From positions 46,687 through 99,489 of the forward strand of contig MNCI01037953.1 of NCBI GenBank assembly GCA_015680685.1: DNA of 52,803 nt. The letters are read 5' to 3'. Numbering within the stretch: position 1 is the stretch's first letter; each line of letters starts with the position of its first letter. Position numbers and translations under genes: made by a program. This document shows, piece by piece, positions 1 through 11,110 of the stretch. The DNA is from Gnetum montanum (lineage: Eukaryota > Streptophyta > Gnetopsida > Gnetales > Gnetaceae). The notes below the pieces were generated by a model. The model saw only the letters and a list, made by a program, of their open reading frames with translations. It ran no database searches and was not told the origin of the DNA.

Positions 1-471
1 AATCTAAGACATTTTCTTCTTGCCATGCATTTTTCTCTAATAGAGTACTATCTATTTCATTTTCATTACTATTTATCTCTTGAATAAAGCTCATCTTTAT
101 GACTGTAAATATTAATGATAAAAATTAGAAAATGAGATATTACTGCTGCTCTTCACAAAAGTTAAAATGAATTTAAAAAAAATTACAAATAAATATACTT
201 ACCAATTACCCAAATTACTGTGACTAAGGGTATTTATTTTTTCTTTTTCTGCTAGCAAAGAGCTTTTAGAAAAATGTCTTAAAAGCTTTAACATTAAAAT
301 GTCATTCAATGACATAAATCTGGAAATGCAAAACAATAATAGACTCAGGGAAAAATATTAAGATACAAAATAGTGATAAATTTAAAAATAACAAGATGAA
401 ATTTGAATAAGAAATTAAAAAAAAAACTGAAAATCATAAACAAATGTACTTTCAACCTATTGTAGGAAGAT

Positions 472-591
472 AAACAATAGGTTGCAGCATGCATTAAATC
501 AGAAAGGAAGAAAAGAAAATAACTTCACAGGAGAAACAATAGGTTGCAGCATGCATTAAATTAGAAAGAGAAGAAAATAACTTCAGAGGAT
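472..591. repeat. Tandem duplication, about 60-bp unit
   Basis: Two adjacent copies (472-533 and 534-591) both begin AAACAATAGGTTGCAGCATG and continue into a purine-rich stretch ending in AATAACTTCA. A third start (AAACAACAGG) follows at once. The copies differ by a few substitutions and a 4-bp length change. No coding role is visible. Confidence 0.85.
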
Positions 592-845
592 AAACAACAG
601 GTTTATTATAATTTGGATGAGTGGTTTAGGCAGGGCGTAAGGCTCACCCCTGATAATCAAGTCCAGCCACATAAAATATTGCTACATTTTCATAGAAAAG
701 TAATAAAATCTTTGTGAGAGCAAAGAGCTAAAAATTATAATTAACGTTCAAGAAGTTGCATTGTAAGTAAGGGTTGTAATAATAAAAGGTGCTTAATACT
801 ATTAATTTAACTTCATGACACTATATATAAGCACTGTGGACCTAC

Positions 846-1140
846 TTTTGCCAATCACACTGAAATTGAATCTTGACTCCTAAAACCTTTTGATAGTGTT
901 GCGTTTTAACTTCATAACGAGATGAATATGCAATGTGTGGATGTCCGTCCAAAATGGAATCAAATTTTTTTTTTGGCGTCAAGGTTGCCAGTACTTTCCA
1001 AAGAAGAACTAATTGATGAGAGACATCTCGGGATTGAGATGAAAGAGCATAAAAACTTCTTTGCTGGCTTCTTAATGTAAGGCTGCAAATGCTGTATATT
1101 CGATGATCATTGGTTCTAACTTCTAACCATATCAGTGTGC
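846..1140 (-). CDS. Candidate internal exon, unknown gene
   Basis: On the minus strand an open stretch of about 98 codons starts after CTGTCAG (acceptor-like, AG at 1142-1141) and ends before GTAGGT (donor-like, 845-840). The peptide has mixed, non-repetitive composition with segments such as LWKVLATLTPKKKFDSILDG and HPHIAYSSRYEVKTQHYQKV. It lies about 500 bp downstream, in the minus direction, of a second exon-like stretch at 1652-1848, so both could belong to one gene. I do not recognise the protein family. It could also be a gene fragment or a chance open frame; the flanking signals are short and only moderately convincing. Confidence 0.35.
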
Positions 1141-1363
1141 CTGACAGTTGGCAGACAAGCATGAGACTCAAAAAACATAGCTTTAAATAAATATAAAAAT
1201 ATTTTTATTTACATCCAGAATGAGGAGAATAATGGTATGCACTCACAGCACAACCATGTGAAGGCTCTGTGTAGAAATTATGCAGTTGTGTCGAGGAATC
1301 ATAGTTACCAAACAAAAAAGTTTGAAGTGGCGCAATCAGTGTCATGCATTTATTTTCTAGTAA

Positions 1364-1451
1364 ATGGAAGTAGAAATTGAAGAATCTGCTACATAACTAG
1401 ATAAACAATGGAAGTAGAAATCGAAGAATCTGCTATGCAACTAGACAAACA
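1364..1451. repeat. Tandem duplication, 44-bp unit
   Basis: Two adjacent 44-bp copies, 1364-1407 and 1408-1451, both begin ATGGAAGTAGAAAT and end ACTAGAYAAACA. They differ at a few positions, mostly transitions. They lie between the two exon-like stretches, in what would be intron. Confidence 0.85.
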
Positions 1452-1651
1452 TATCTGGACTATATTTTTTTCTGGCATTTTTACAAATTTACCCTTGTGC
1501 ATGACTTGCAATTTTGTGTAGTTTTTATGTAAATATTTCACAGCATCACATTGCACATCAAAACATTAGCATAACACATCAAAGTCATGTGCATACACCA
1601 AAGGAAACTAAGGCCAATGGTTCAAGCAAAACAATAAAAATCTCGTTATAC

Positions 1652-1848
1652 TTGAAAGTTGAAACAATTTGAAATTTTTAGCATAATGCAGACATTAAAT
1701 GCAGCATAAAGAAAAGATTGTATGATCTTCTTGACCCACACTAAATGTTGAGACACGCTTGATACGGAAAGCAGAAAATGGCAGCGTTCATGGCATTTGA
1801 AATTTATGCCGTCCACGTAAATACGATTTTGCTCAAAGACAAACATGG
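1652..1848 (-). CDS. Candidate internal exon, unknown gene
   Basis: The minus strand shows a textbook acceptor (TTTATTCTATTTGCAG) directly before CCATGTTTGTC, then about 65 open codons, then a donor-like CAA/GTATAAC. The peptide begins FVFEQNRIYVDGINFKCHER and is rich in C, F and S without being low complexity. The pyrimidine tract makes this the better of the two exon candidates. The protein family is not recognised. No retrotransposon homology is seen here, so this end of the window may be the edge of a real gene or a captured gene fragment. Confidence 0.45.
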
Positions 1849-2794
1849 CTGCAAATAGAATAAAAGTAGAAAACTAATACCAAGCATATAAGCCAATAAA
1901 TTTTATTAGATTTTAACATCAGGAATCCCTTCCCCACCACCATTTTCATAGAGCTCTATCTGCTTCTACTGTTAGTAATGCTCTCGGCAAGTTCACGACA
2001 CGTTTTGGGCTTATGGGCTTTCTTTATAGAGTTGGAATAACAGGAAATTCAGAGGAGGGTCTTTGGAGTTTTCAAATTTGTTGTTGTGGGTTGAGTTCAT
2101 GCCTCTTGCATGTTTCACTCCAGAAAGATTTGGGAAGGATATGGTGCTAAAATTTTGTTTGAACTTTGAACAAGTGTATGCTTCGACTATTCTGTTTGCA
2201 CTTGCAGAGGGAGAGAAGCCTGACAGCAGTTTTGTAACCAACTGATTCCCTTCCCTTATAGGTTGTGCATTTATGACTGGTCGGAATCACGGCCATTATA
2301 TGAAACCAGAGATGCAACATGAGATGGCCATGGCCCATGAATAAACAAACGAAACCAATTCACTAAATAAAAATATTTTCTCTAAAATCATATGAATAAA
2401 CTAAAACAAAAAGTAAAGATCATCAAGGAGGTAAATCTAAGAAAAATAGGCAACTCAATTGATACGAAAATCCACTAAAATCCACTGCAAGGAGATACTC
2501 AGTCCAGATTCGGCTGGAAGGAAACGATCGATTTTCCCAGGAAAGACGATGATGAATGAAAAAAATAAAAAGTATAGAATGATAGATGTAATTTCGAATC
2601 TGATAAGGCAAGTCTCCTACCTAGTCACCCAAATCAGACTGGGTAGATGAGACCCCATTCATCAGGAGAAATGCTCATTACCTTCTTCGTCACTGCCTGT
2701 AGATAAAAAAGTGAAGATGAAGCAAAGAATTTTAGAGTTGAAAGAGAAATAAAGCATTTGGAGAGTCTTTGGAAGCATCCAAATCCCTATCAAT
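1849..2794. other. No assigned gene; several weak open frames
   Basis: Overlapping open frames of 60-76 codons exist on both strands (for example minus 2011-2241 and plus 2063-2245), but none has convincing splice signals or a recognisable motif. A pyrimidine-rich TTCCCTTATAG at about 2250-2261 on the plus strand could be an acceptor, but the frame after it closes soon. I cannot assign a function. Confidence 0.4.
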
Positions 2795-2928
2795 GGCAGA
2801 ATAGGAGGAGCGTCTGTAAATAAAAGGCGGAATAGGAGGAGTGTCTGTAAATAAAAGGTATTGGACACGGATGCAATTTGCAGGAAACAGGTAAGATTGG
2901 ACGCAATTTGTAGTAAAAATAGGTAAGA
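2795..2928. repeat. Two adjacent short tandem duplications (31 bp and about 35 bp)
   Basis: 2795-2825 and 2826-2856 are 31-bp copies (GGCRGAATAGGAGGAG and so on) differing at two positions. Immediately after, 2861-2896 and 2897-2928 form a second, looser duplication beginning TTGGAC and ending AGGTAAGA. Two independent duplications side by side suggest local replication slippage. Confidence 0.8.
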
Positions 2929-3098
2929 TTTTAATCGACAATGAATGTTTTCATTGAGAGTTGAAAATTGGACAAAAAATTATAATTTACGTACCTAATG
3001 TAGATTTTACATGCTTTTGTACGAGTGCCTGAATCCACTGCGAACGATTCGTGAGATTTTCTTGGGAATCGCAAATCTCCGGCGCATAGGTATAAGGT

Positions 3099-3123
<25 letters not shown>
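3099..3123. repeat. (TA)n microsatellite
   Basis: An uninterrupted TA run of about 12 units. It marks the change from the low-copy-like left end to the repeat-rich remainder. Confidence 0.95.
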
Positions 3124-3130
<7 letters not shown>

Positions 3131-4576
3131 TATTAATTAGGTTTTAAAGTTGACAAATGGTAGTGACTGTGTTATATTCTTTTTAAAAAAGGGACATATT
3201 TTTTAAAAACTGATCCATAATAGTAGTAGTGTAATTGAAGGAGAAGAGGAGAGGGGTAGGGTTGTCAAAATCAAAAATAATTTGACTATAGGTATATCCA
3301 ATGTTTGAATTTGATGGGTAACCTTACCTTTCAACAAATTTTTTGAAAGCTTGTAAAATTTTGTATCACACATTTAGGAACTTGAAAATTTTCAAATTGG
3401 CATTTATATTGCTTATAATCATTAATTTTTAACTTTCTTCTCATATTAAAGTGCATGTAATCAAATATATTTCTCATATTAACATCTTTTTACACAAATC
3501 CAATATTGAAATGTAGATTTTTTTTTCTAATCTCGTTCCTTTTGAATTTTCTATCATATTCCTCCAACTTGCATAAGCAAGTAAGTTGCAAAATTGTATG
3601 TACAACATCTTGTTATAGCCTTATACATTTTGTCAAATTAAAGCTTGCAATTCTTCATAAAATTGATTGAAGGCCAACCAAATATTAGTATATTTTTTGA
3701 AACCATTAACAGAAGTTCTAGAACATGAACCATATACAAACATTCTTGTGAAGCTATCACATGACAAACTAGAGTAACCATAATAATCAAGAACCAAACT
3801 CTCTTGAATTTTTGAAGCAAATTTACTTAACCATACAAAAAATAATAAAATAAATTAAAATCAAATAAAGAAACTACCCAAAATGAAATGTCATGACATT
3901 TGAGTCACACTTTCAAAGTCCACATACAAGACAAATAGCTAGAGACATCATGTGCATCCTATATTATGAAACTAAAATTGAAACTGAATTCATGATAATG
4001 AAAAACTTCAACATCAATTTTTAGTTTCAAAACTGCTCAAGGTAAATCTTACCCTCACTTAGAATCTTGGGAACTTCAGCTCTAGTACTAGAAACATGAA
4101 GAACCAAGAGACAATAACATCATTGTCAAGAAAAGACATCAAGAAAGCATCATTGGACATAGATCTCATTAAAGTTGACTCATTTTTTGATGTCATGGAC
4201 AACACAACTGCTACAACAACAATGACCTAATATCATGACTAGTCCTAGAGGAGGACCAAGGAAGATAGTGAATTTTTTTTGAAAATTTATAAACACATAT
4301 CTTTCATGAAATCTAGTATAACTCACATTTAAAAAATTATAATGCACATCATTTGGCTAGGGAAAACTAATGTCACCCAATCTAGTTCAAAAACTTACCA
4401 TAAAATCACTAGAGATATCCCAAGGCATATAGCCAATAGGATATATTAGAAAAATTATAGAGGAATATAATGATGTTTCAAGTATGACTCAAACTGGCAA
4501 TCTCTTGTTTAACAAGATAGTGAGCTAACCACTTACTACAATTGAACAAATGTTCAAAATGTACTAACATGGGTGA
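3124..4576. other. Decayed AT-rich DNA, unassigned
   Basis: No gene can be supported. A minus-strand stretch around 3640-3830 reads as a protein-like string (including WLAFNQFYEEL) for about 60 codons, but it has no recognisable motif. The segment ends at a probable LINE 3' remnant and may contain other, more decayed LINE sequence. Confidence 0.4.
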
Positions 4577-4860
4577 AAAGCATGAATGGGATCTCATTAT
4601 CTAAGAGTTGAAATAAATAGATGGTTTAGTAAATGGCTCAAAATTCCTTGTAATGAACAAATATGCCAAATGTGTACTACAAATGGTATTGAAGAACAGT
4701 GTCACATTTTTCCATAATGTTTTCAATTTGAGCACATTAGCCATAAGTGAAATATTGTAGTTATACATTAAGTTGATTTATTCTAAATATTCCCAAGAAT
4801 ACTTGGTAATTTTCTTAATGATATTCTTAAAACTCATAGTATATACATTTTTTACTATGA
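4577..4860 (+). pseudogene. LINE (non-LTR retrotransposon) C-terminal remnant
   Basis: From 4586 the plus strand reads MGSHYLRVEINRW followed by a CxxC motif (ICQMC) and, after a short acidic stretch, HIFP*C. This matches the zinc-binding tail of plant LINE reverse transcriptase proteins, where a 'GSH.LRVE.GRW' segment precedes CxxC...IEDE.H...C. The frame then continues with further LINE-tail-like sequence broken by stops (TAA, TGA). No reverse transcriptase core was found upstream, so this is a 5'-truncated and old copy. The assignment rests on motif spacing, not on a search. Confidence 0.55.
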
Positions 4861-5079
4861 AATAGATCTAAAAGGTCTATGGACATAATTAAATTTTAAT
4901 TTCAATTGAAAGGATGTTGATGGCCAAGGAGCTCTCCCTAATAGTGACAATATTTCTTCCTTCAAAATTTAAGAAATGGTTTGGAATCTTGAAATTTCAT
5001 CCTAATATAAATGTCTGAACCCAATATTTATATGTCATGGAAAGCCCAAAATTTTTGAAATTGAAAATTGGAAACTCAA

Positions 5080-5930
5080 AGTTTATATGTTATCAACTCT
5101 AAGATTGATGTTAATAATAAAGGTGATGCTAATGTTGATGTTGTTGTTGGCCATTACCTGGGCATCATTTGGATTTAAAATACCAATTTTTGGCTTTTAA
5201 GGCTAATATTTATGTTGGAATTATCATTGGCCATCACCCATGTCATTAGAGGAAATCGTTAAAGGTATTTGTAGGGCTAGAAGTGATGTAGAAGAGTTGA
5301 ATTTTAATAATGTTTGTGTGGGTGATGTTCACATTGATGCTGGTTATTAGCTAAGCATCACCTAGACTTAAATGTTGATTTTAAACCTCAAAGGTTAACA
5401 TTGATGTTTAGACTAATATTGGCCATCACATATCTTGTCACAGGAGATCATAATACGAATTTATAAGTTCTTAGATGATGAAAATAAATTGAACTTTTGT
5501 GATGTTCATGTAGATGACACTCATGGTAATGTTGATCATTAACTAGGATTTAGCTCTAACTTTTAATATCTAGTACTAATGGTCACATTGATCGTTAGCT
5601 AGGTCATTGGCTAGGACATCATATAAGCCATCAAAGCTATTTCTAGGGTTCAAGATGAAGTATAATTATTAATATATAAAGGTCTTGACTTAGGTCATAA
5701 TGATGGTAATATCAATCATTAGCTAGATTGTGAGTGTTGAAGCGAACTATCAAAATAATGTTGATGCTAAAGATGGTGCTAGGTCATCTTTTGGAATGTT
5801 ATCTAGGGTTGAAAAAGTCATTGCTAAAGTTAAATATGATTCTAAAGGTAGCCCTGTAATTGATGTTGATGTTGATGGAAGCCACCATCTAGGCCATCAC
5901 TTAGAGAAAGTGATGAAAAATGATTGAAAA
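5080..5930 (+). repeat. Degenerate repeat block with GATGTTGATG / GGCCATCAC motifs
   Basis: Phrases like GATGTTGATGTTG followed by GGCCATCACCTAGGCATCA recur at roughly 5150, 5229, 5340, 5428, 5535, 5592, 5709 and 5880, giving an approximate 190-bp period with two half-units. One frame near the end reads VDVDGSHHLGHHLEK. The block looks like an old tandem array, or a repeat-containing coding sequence, that has diverged. Its family is unknown. Confidence 0.5.
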
Positions 5931-6528
5931 TGATGAAGATGAAGACTCCATTGAATAAGATGATGATCAATATAGCTTAAAATACTTTTGAGGACATCAT
6001 AACCAAAGATAGATGGATGCAAAGTGGTAAAAATTTCCTTGGAAGACTTCAAAGAATTTTAAATTGAATGGAAGTAAGACTCAGGAAGTACCTAAGGCTT
6101 TAATCATCAAATAAAAAATAAGATTGAATACAACACCTACCTTCATTGGGTGAGGGCTTGTACAAAAATGGTAGCGAAATCTATGGTAGCAAAGGTGTGG
6201 GTTTTTGTAGAAAAGATGATAATGTAGTAGGAGATAGGCACAAGATGGATCAAGTGAAGGATGGTAGATGCTAAAGAAGAAGATGGTGGTGTGTAATGAT
6301 GATGCAAAAGGGTAATGGGGCTATGGAAATAGGAATGCAAATGTGCAAGTATTTTTGCAGTTGTAGTTTTGTGGATGATGGATACGCTTGGGGTATGACC
6401 CTTTCCACACTTGTGCATGGTGACACAACATGATGACATGGCTAAATGATGTCAGTTTTTTTTAAAATTTAAATTTTATATGTTATTTTATGTAATTTTA
6501 TTACAACAAGATACTTGGATTTAGTTGT
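5931..6528. other. Unassigned decayed DNA
   Basis: No supported feature. A 98-codon minus-strand open frame (6143-6439) is rich in S, T, H and I and has no conserved motif. I treat it as chance. Confidence 0.4.
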
Positions 6529-7175
6529 TGATAAGTGGTAGAGTAGACCCTATGCCTAACCATACAAATTACAAGTATTCACGTACAACTTGGTAAAATT
6601 TTGTAGACTAGACTAATATATGTATCTAAATAGTTAGGCAATAAATCATTGGTCATTATCTTCCCAATCACACTTGTGTGGCCTAATTGATATGATTGGG
6701 TGTAATTGAGGCATATGATAATGATGTTGTGGTGGTTATAGCTAAAATATTATTAAAATTTTAAAATTTTTAATTTATCTAACCTAAGTATGAGAAAGAA
6801 ATCTAGTCTAGCCTATGCATTGAGTATCCATTTTCAACTTTCTATATACATCTTAAATAGACATTAACATTGCTGGGTTACTAAGTGCCCACTACTGGGC
6901 ATTCCAAGTGGCATACTATTGGGATTGCCAAATGTTAATGTGTTTATACTCGAAGTTAGTGATACTCATGTGGTCTACTTAAGTGTGATAGAATGTAAAA
7001 TATTTAACTTAGTGCATGAAAATTACAGAAAAAATACAATTAAATTGAAATTAAGAAAATTATTAAATTATGCCAAGGGCTGCAATGAAGGTAAATAGAT
7101 CTCAATCTTATTATCATTATAAAATTGTGTTCAAGTTATAAATTCTAACTTTTGTTGAAAGAAAATGTAGGAGCA
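6529..7175 (-). repeat. LTR of element G, part 1 (minus strand, split by X)
   Basis: Starting TGATAAGTGG at 6529, this is the reverse complement of the end of the LTR at 7176-8080: both share TAGACCCTATGCCTAACCAT and, further on, the CACACTTGTG region. The match continues, with heavy divergence, to 7175, where the X LTR begins. The remainder of the same LTR resumes after X at 40925-41072, so this is one LTR interrupted by a 33.7-kb insertion. It is the most diverged LTR of the family in the window, consistent with being the oldest. Confidence 0.75.
7171..7175. other. Target-site duplication of X, left copy (GAGCA)
   Basis: GAGCA directly precedes the X 5' LTR. GAGTA at 40925-40929 directly follows the X 3' LTR. 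The single mismatch is a C/T transition. Confidence 0.7.
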
Positions 7176-8080
7176 TGATAAGTTGTACCATGGCTACATC
7201 GACAAGCCCTTGTTGATGTGGTCCTATTGACGTGACCGTGTCAACATATGATTTGATGTGTTGATGTGATCTCATCAATGAAATGTCTATTTTCACCTAT
7301 AAATATGCACTTACCCATCGTGTTTATGGCATCTTTTTTCATAGTCGTAGCAAAGCTCTTGCAATTTTCTTACTTTAAAGTTAGAATATTTTTCTAAGTG
7401 CTTGCAGTAGGAGTCAAAGAGTGTACTAATCTTTATTCAAGCATTGTTGTACCTAAGCACGATAGTGTGTGTAGCAATAAAGACGAGCTTTCTAATAAAC
7501 CTTGTAGCACTTTGAAATAAATTAATTATTTCCTTTATGAATTTAGTATTTTATGTAATTTCCTTTAAATATTTAAGTAATTAAATAATTAATTATGAAA
7601 TAAATTAAGCTAAATTAAGCTACATTAAATAGCGATAAATTAAGCACATAAGTACAACCACTTCTAGCATACGCTTGGTGCTTGGTGATCCTAGTAACGC
7701 TTAAGGTTTAGTAACCCAATAGTGTTAAATGTGTTTAGGATGTGTACAACAAGTTGTAATGGATGGTCATGCTAAGATTAATGAGGTATTAGCTAGTTAG
7801 ATTAAACTAGCAATTAAATATCTTTAATTCTCTATTCTTTATTCTTAGGCAACTTAGATCATAAAACATAAAAATGATAAAAATCATATGTCTTAGTTGT
7901 ATTTAACCATACATTTGTGTTTCACAAGTGTAATAAGGAAGAAAATGATTACAACGATTAGTTTCACATCTTAGTGACCAGTGTACTTAGAAGGCTATAA
8001 GTCCACAAAATTTGATCGAATTGCATGTGAATGCTTAGTGATTCGTATGGTTAGGCATAGGGTCTACACACCACTCATCA
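7176..8080 (+). repeat. X 5' LTR (905 bp)
   Basis: It begins TGATAAG (family consensus TGATGAG) and ends CACTCATCA. A TATAAATA box lies at 7298-7305, and U3 holds decayed TTGATGTGG-type repeats. It is followed within 2 bp by a primer-binding site, which makes it the 5' copy. Confidence 0.85.
7298..7305 (+). promoter_or_regulatory. TATA box of X 5' LTR
   Basis: TATAAATA in the context CACCTATAAATATGC. The same box sits at the equivalent place in the other LTRs of the family: 19576-19583, 39110-39117, 40171-40178 and 47926-47933 on plus; 29975-29982 and 43046-43053 on minus. Confidence 0.7.
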
Positions 8081-8081
8081 T

Positions 8082-8099
8082 TGGTGCTATTGCTGGGAT
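8082..8099 (+). other. Primer-binding site, decayed tRNA-Asp type
   Basis: TGGTGCTATTGCTGGGAT matches the plant tRNA-Asp 3'-end complement (TGGCGCCGTTGCCGGGGA) at about 12 of 18 positions, and nearly all mismatches are C-to-T or G-to-A. The location just after the LTR supports the call. The Y primer site at 23094 shares two of these changes. Confidence 0.65.
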
Positions 8100-8241
8100 T
8101 TGTAGTTTAATACGTGTGCTACCTAGGACTTTGTGAATATTATTTGAGATTGTTGGAAGGAACATTAAAGACATAATCATTCAAAAAATAAAAAAATAGT
8201 AATTATAATTAATGCATACTAAATTTTTATTTTAATCCAAA

Positions 8242-10680
8242 ATGTCTTCTTCTCACAAGCATGATGAATCAAAACTGCTAGTGCCCCAAGAATTCAAGGT
8301 GGTGTACACTCATCCTGATGCATTTGTACTTGATTTCACCTTCATCCTACATCAAGATGAATAATTGCAATGAAGAGATATGGAGGGCAATGTTGTGTTT
8401 CCTCTTGACTGATCTGTTCCTAGGATCCTACTCCAAACTCTTAAGAGGTTGGGCATCTAGGATCACCATGATGAATATGTTGTGCAAGACCATGATTATT
8501 GGGACTATCTTCCCATGGAAACATAATGCAAATGAGATTGGCACCAGGAGAAGCATCATGAAGCTATGAAGCGGAAACGGTTCATTAATCCCTTATTCCT
8601 GTTGAACCAAAATGATAAGGACGATCCTCCCTTGGGGGGGGGGGGGGGGGGGGNCGGGGGTTCTCAGCATTAAGATTCTTCACCCCTTGACTCTAGTGAA
8701 GGGAGCTTGAACCCATCATGACAGTCCACTATCAACAATATGGATTTAGGTAAAAGTGGAAGTCAAGGTAGGGGCTTGGGCAAGCATTGTGATGATGATA
8801 AAATTGATGATCATGGTCGTAACAAGTGGAGAGGAGGTGGCATACATCGTGATGGTGATAGTGCTCCTCCCACTTTGTTCTCTTCATCTCCATCTTCTTC
8901 TTCTTCCTCTAAATCTAATTGAAATTGCAAGGGATGAAATTGTGATGGAGGTGAATGGCAGGACAATGATTGTAGAACTTACCATGAATGAAGGGGCAGT
9001 AGAGGATATCATAGGCATCATCGAAATCATGATGGTGATGAACCTTTACTTGTAACTCGAAGCATGCTGAACATTGCAAAGGCAGTCAGAATTCCAATTA
9101 GGCATGTGAAAGACAAAAAAAATCAAGAGGTTGGATATGAAAAATATCCCTAGATTTAAGGGATGATATAACTTAGATGCACAGACCCATCTCCAAAGTG
9201 CTCACGATGCCTATGCCTTGCAAAGCATACAGAACGATTGGTAGAAACTTAAGTTGTTTCCTAGGATACTCATAAAAGAAGTAGAATGTTGGTACTACTC
9301 CTTGGAGTTGGAATCAATTCGTAGGTGGAGTATGATGCTTGAGCTATTCAATGAAAAATATTTGATCTACTCTAGAGTGTCCAATTTGAGAAAGCAAATC
9401 CAAGGCTGATGACAAGAAACACATGAACCCTTGGATGTAGCCATAGGCAAGTATTACTCTCTCTTGCACATATGTCTTGGCCATGATTATTCTCAATGGG
9501 AGCAACTTCACCATATCATAGATGGGCTTCGATTAAAAATGAGAAGAACCCTTGGGGTTTATTCCCAAGGGAGACTATTAGAACTATGGGTCGATAAAAT
9601 CCAAAGGTTGATTGAGTTGTTTACAAAAGAAGAAGGTAAAGTGCTGAGGAGTATAACTAGGATCCTTCCAATAAAAAAAAGGGAGGTTCTATTCTGTGAT
9701 AGTGAGAAGGAGACATTACTTGATGGAGTGGTGCAGTGAAAAACCTTACCAATTCAAAAATCTATGTATGAAATTGTAGCTAAGGTTGACAAAATGTGGG
9801 AATATTTGGATAAAAAATTTCAAACTGCTTTGAAATTGTAGAAGAATCCAAAGAGTAAGGTAGTGATCATGATCATAGAAGAAGAAAGAAAGCTGAATGT
9901 GCTTACCAATGGGGTAGGGGTAAAGTTGTTGTAGTAAAAGAGGTTGTGGAGTTAGAATCAAATGATGATGGTGGGTATGACATCTGCCAATATGAACATC
10001 CCAAAGGATGTTACCTTGTTGTGTCACACATATAGGAATCTTTGGTGTATGCTCTAAATCTTAGACTAGCACGAAGGCAAGCAACCTCAAGGTAATCCAA
10101 GGAAATTCTACTAGCAACAACAAGCTTATTATCCGAGTGGAGCTCCACCACAACTGTACGAGCAGTACCATCAATGGCAACACCCATAGTTATAGGGAAT
10201 GCCACCACCAAGGTAGCAGTATCCTTATTGATAACTTAATCCATATAGATACTATGTTTAGCAACCCATGTCTTCGTGTGACTCTTCCAGTTACACTTCC
10301 TTCCAACATCACTACTACCCTCCAGAGTACTACAAAACTCATTCTCCATCTCTTAGAGGGGAATTGTCATATCATTATCACCCTCTTCATCCTTCAACAC
10401 ATGCTCCTCCAACCTCAACCCAATTACTACCTGCTCTATCCATGCAGGGAAAAATTCCTGCACAGTTGCCACAACGTAACACTACTAGGGCTATTAACTT
10501 ACATCTAGTCCCTTAGCTAAGTTATTTGGAAACCAAATCCCACAAAAGACCATTCTTTCAAACAAATAGGCCTACAAAGGCCTCACCAAATCATGTTGTC
10601 TATCACCCTATGTCTTCTTCATCCTTTGCATCCATTCCTTTGAAGAGCCCTTCAAACCAAATGCCTCCCAAGATCTACAT
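8242..10680 (+). pseudogene. gag of element X (broken)
   Basis: The ATG at 8242 opens MSSSHKHDESKLLVPQ, followed by the family segment KVVYTHPDAFVLDFTFILHQ. A charged, S/H/D-rich middle is interrupted by a poly-G run at 8634-8653. The capsid-like retrotransposon gag domain (about 9150-9640) has YNLDAQTHLQ, FP.ILIKE and LRKQIQG segments with the same spacing as in W. The tail is P/Q/Y-rich, and no CCHC knuckle is seen; a C.IYQYEHPKGC-like segment occurs near 9980-10010. Stops are frequent, mostly TAG at expected Q or W codons. Gag packages element RNA in cytoplasmic particles; this copy cannot. Confidence 0.75.
8634..8654 (+). repeat. Poly-G run (20 G) ending in an N
   Basis: In Y the equivalent codons read CCCTTATGGGGCTATC. 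In X the G stretch has expanded to at least 20 and ends at an uncalled base, so its true length is unknown. Confidence 0.8.
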
Positions 10681-10684
10681 AGTT

Positions 10685-11110
10685 ATGTTAATCCACACTA
10701 TATGTGATTGGATCAAGGCTAGTAACCTTCCCAAGAAAAGGATGAATCCTGGTAGTCCTCTCATCTACTTGTAGATTTCTAGAAGTTAGCTATGCAAGGC
10801 CCTTCTTACTTTAGGTTCTCATGTCAACTTGATTTTCCATGAACTGTACAATGTCTAGAACTTGCCTCCTCTCAAGCAGAGCAACATTTCTTTAGAATTA
10901 GTAGATTAGTCCATCATTGTTCCCTTGGGATTAGTGGAGGATATTATGACCATTGTTTGTGGGTGATCATACCCTACCAATTTCTTGGTGATCAAGGTTG
11001 ACAATTGTAAGGGTGACTTCCAAATCATTATGAGAAGGGCTTGGTTGAGCACTGTTATGTGTGAATGAACATCAAAGATCTTTTCCTGGAGCTTTCCAAG
11101 GAAAATGCAT
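10685..11110 (+). pseudogene. Aspartic protease of element X (broken)
   Basis: Begins MLIHTICDWIKASNLPKK and aligns with the open W protease. The catalytic D-S/T-G of the family (DSGSEVNLI in W) reads TLGSHVNLI here, so the catalytic aspartate is gone. The family signatures PLGLVEDI and ..IIMRRAWLST are still visible. Several stops (TAG, TGA) interrupt it. The linker to RT (about 11110-11710) is similar in X, Y and C and has no assigned function. Confidence 0.75.

Noticed and set aside
6143-6439. 98-codon minus-strand ORF
   Set aside because: Low-complexity S/T/H/I composition, no motif and no splice or promoter support.
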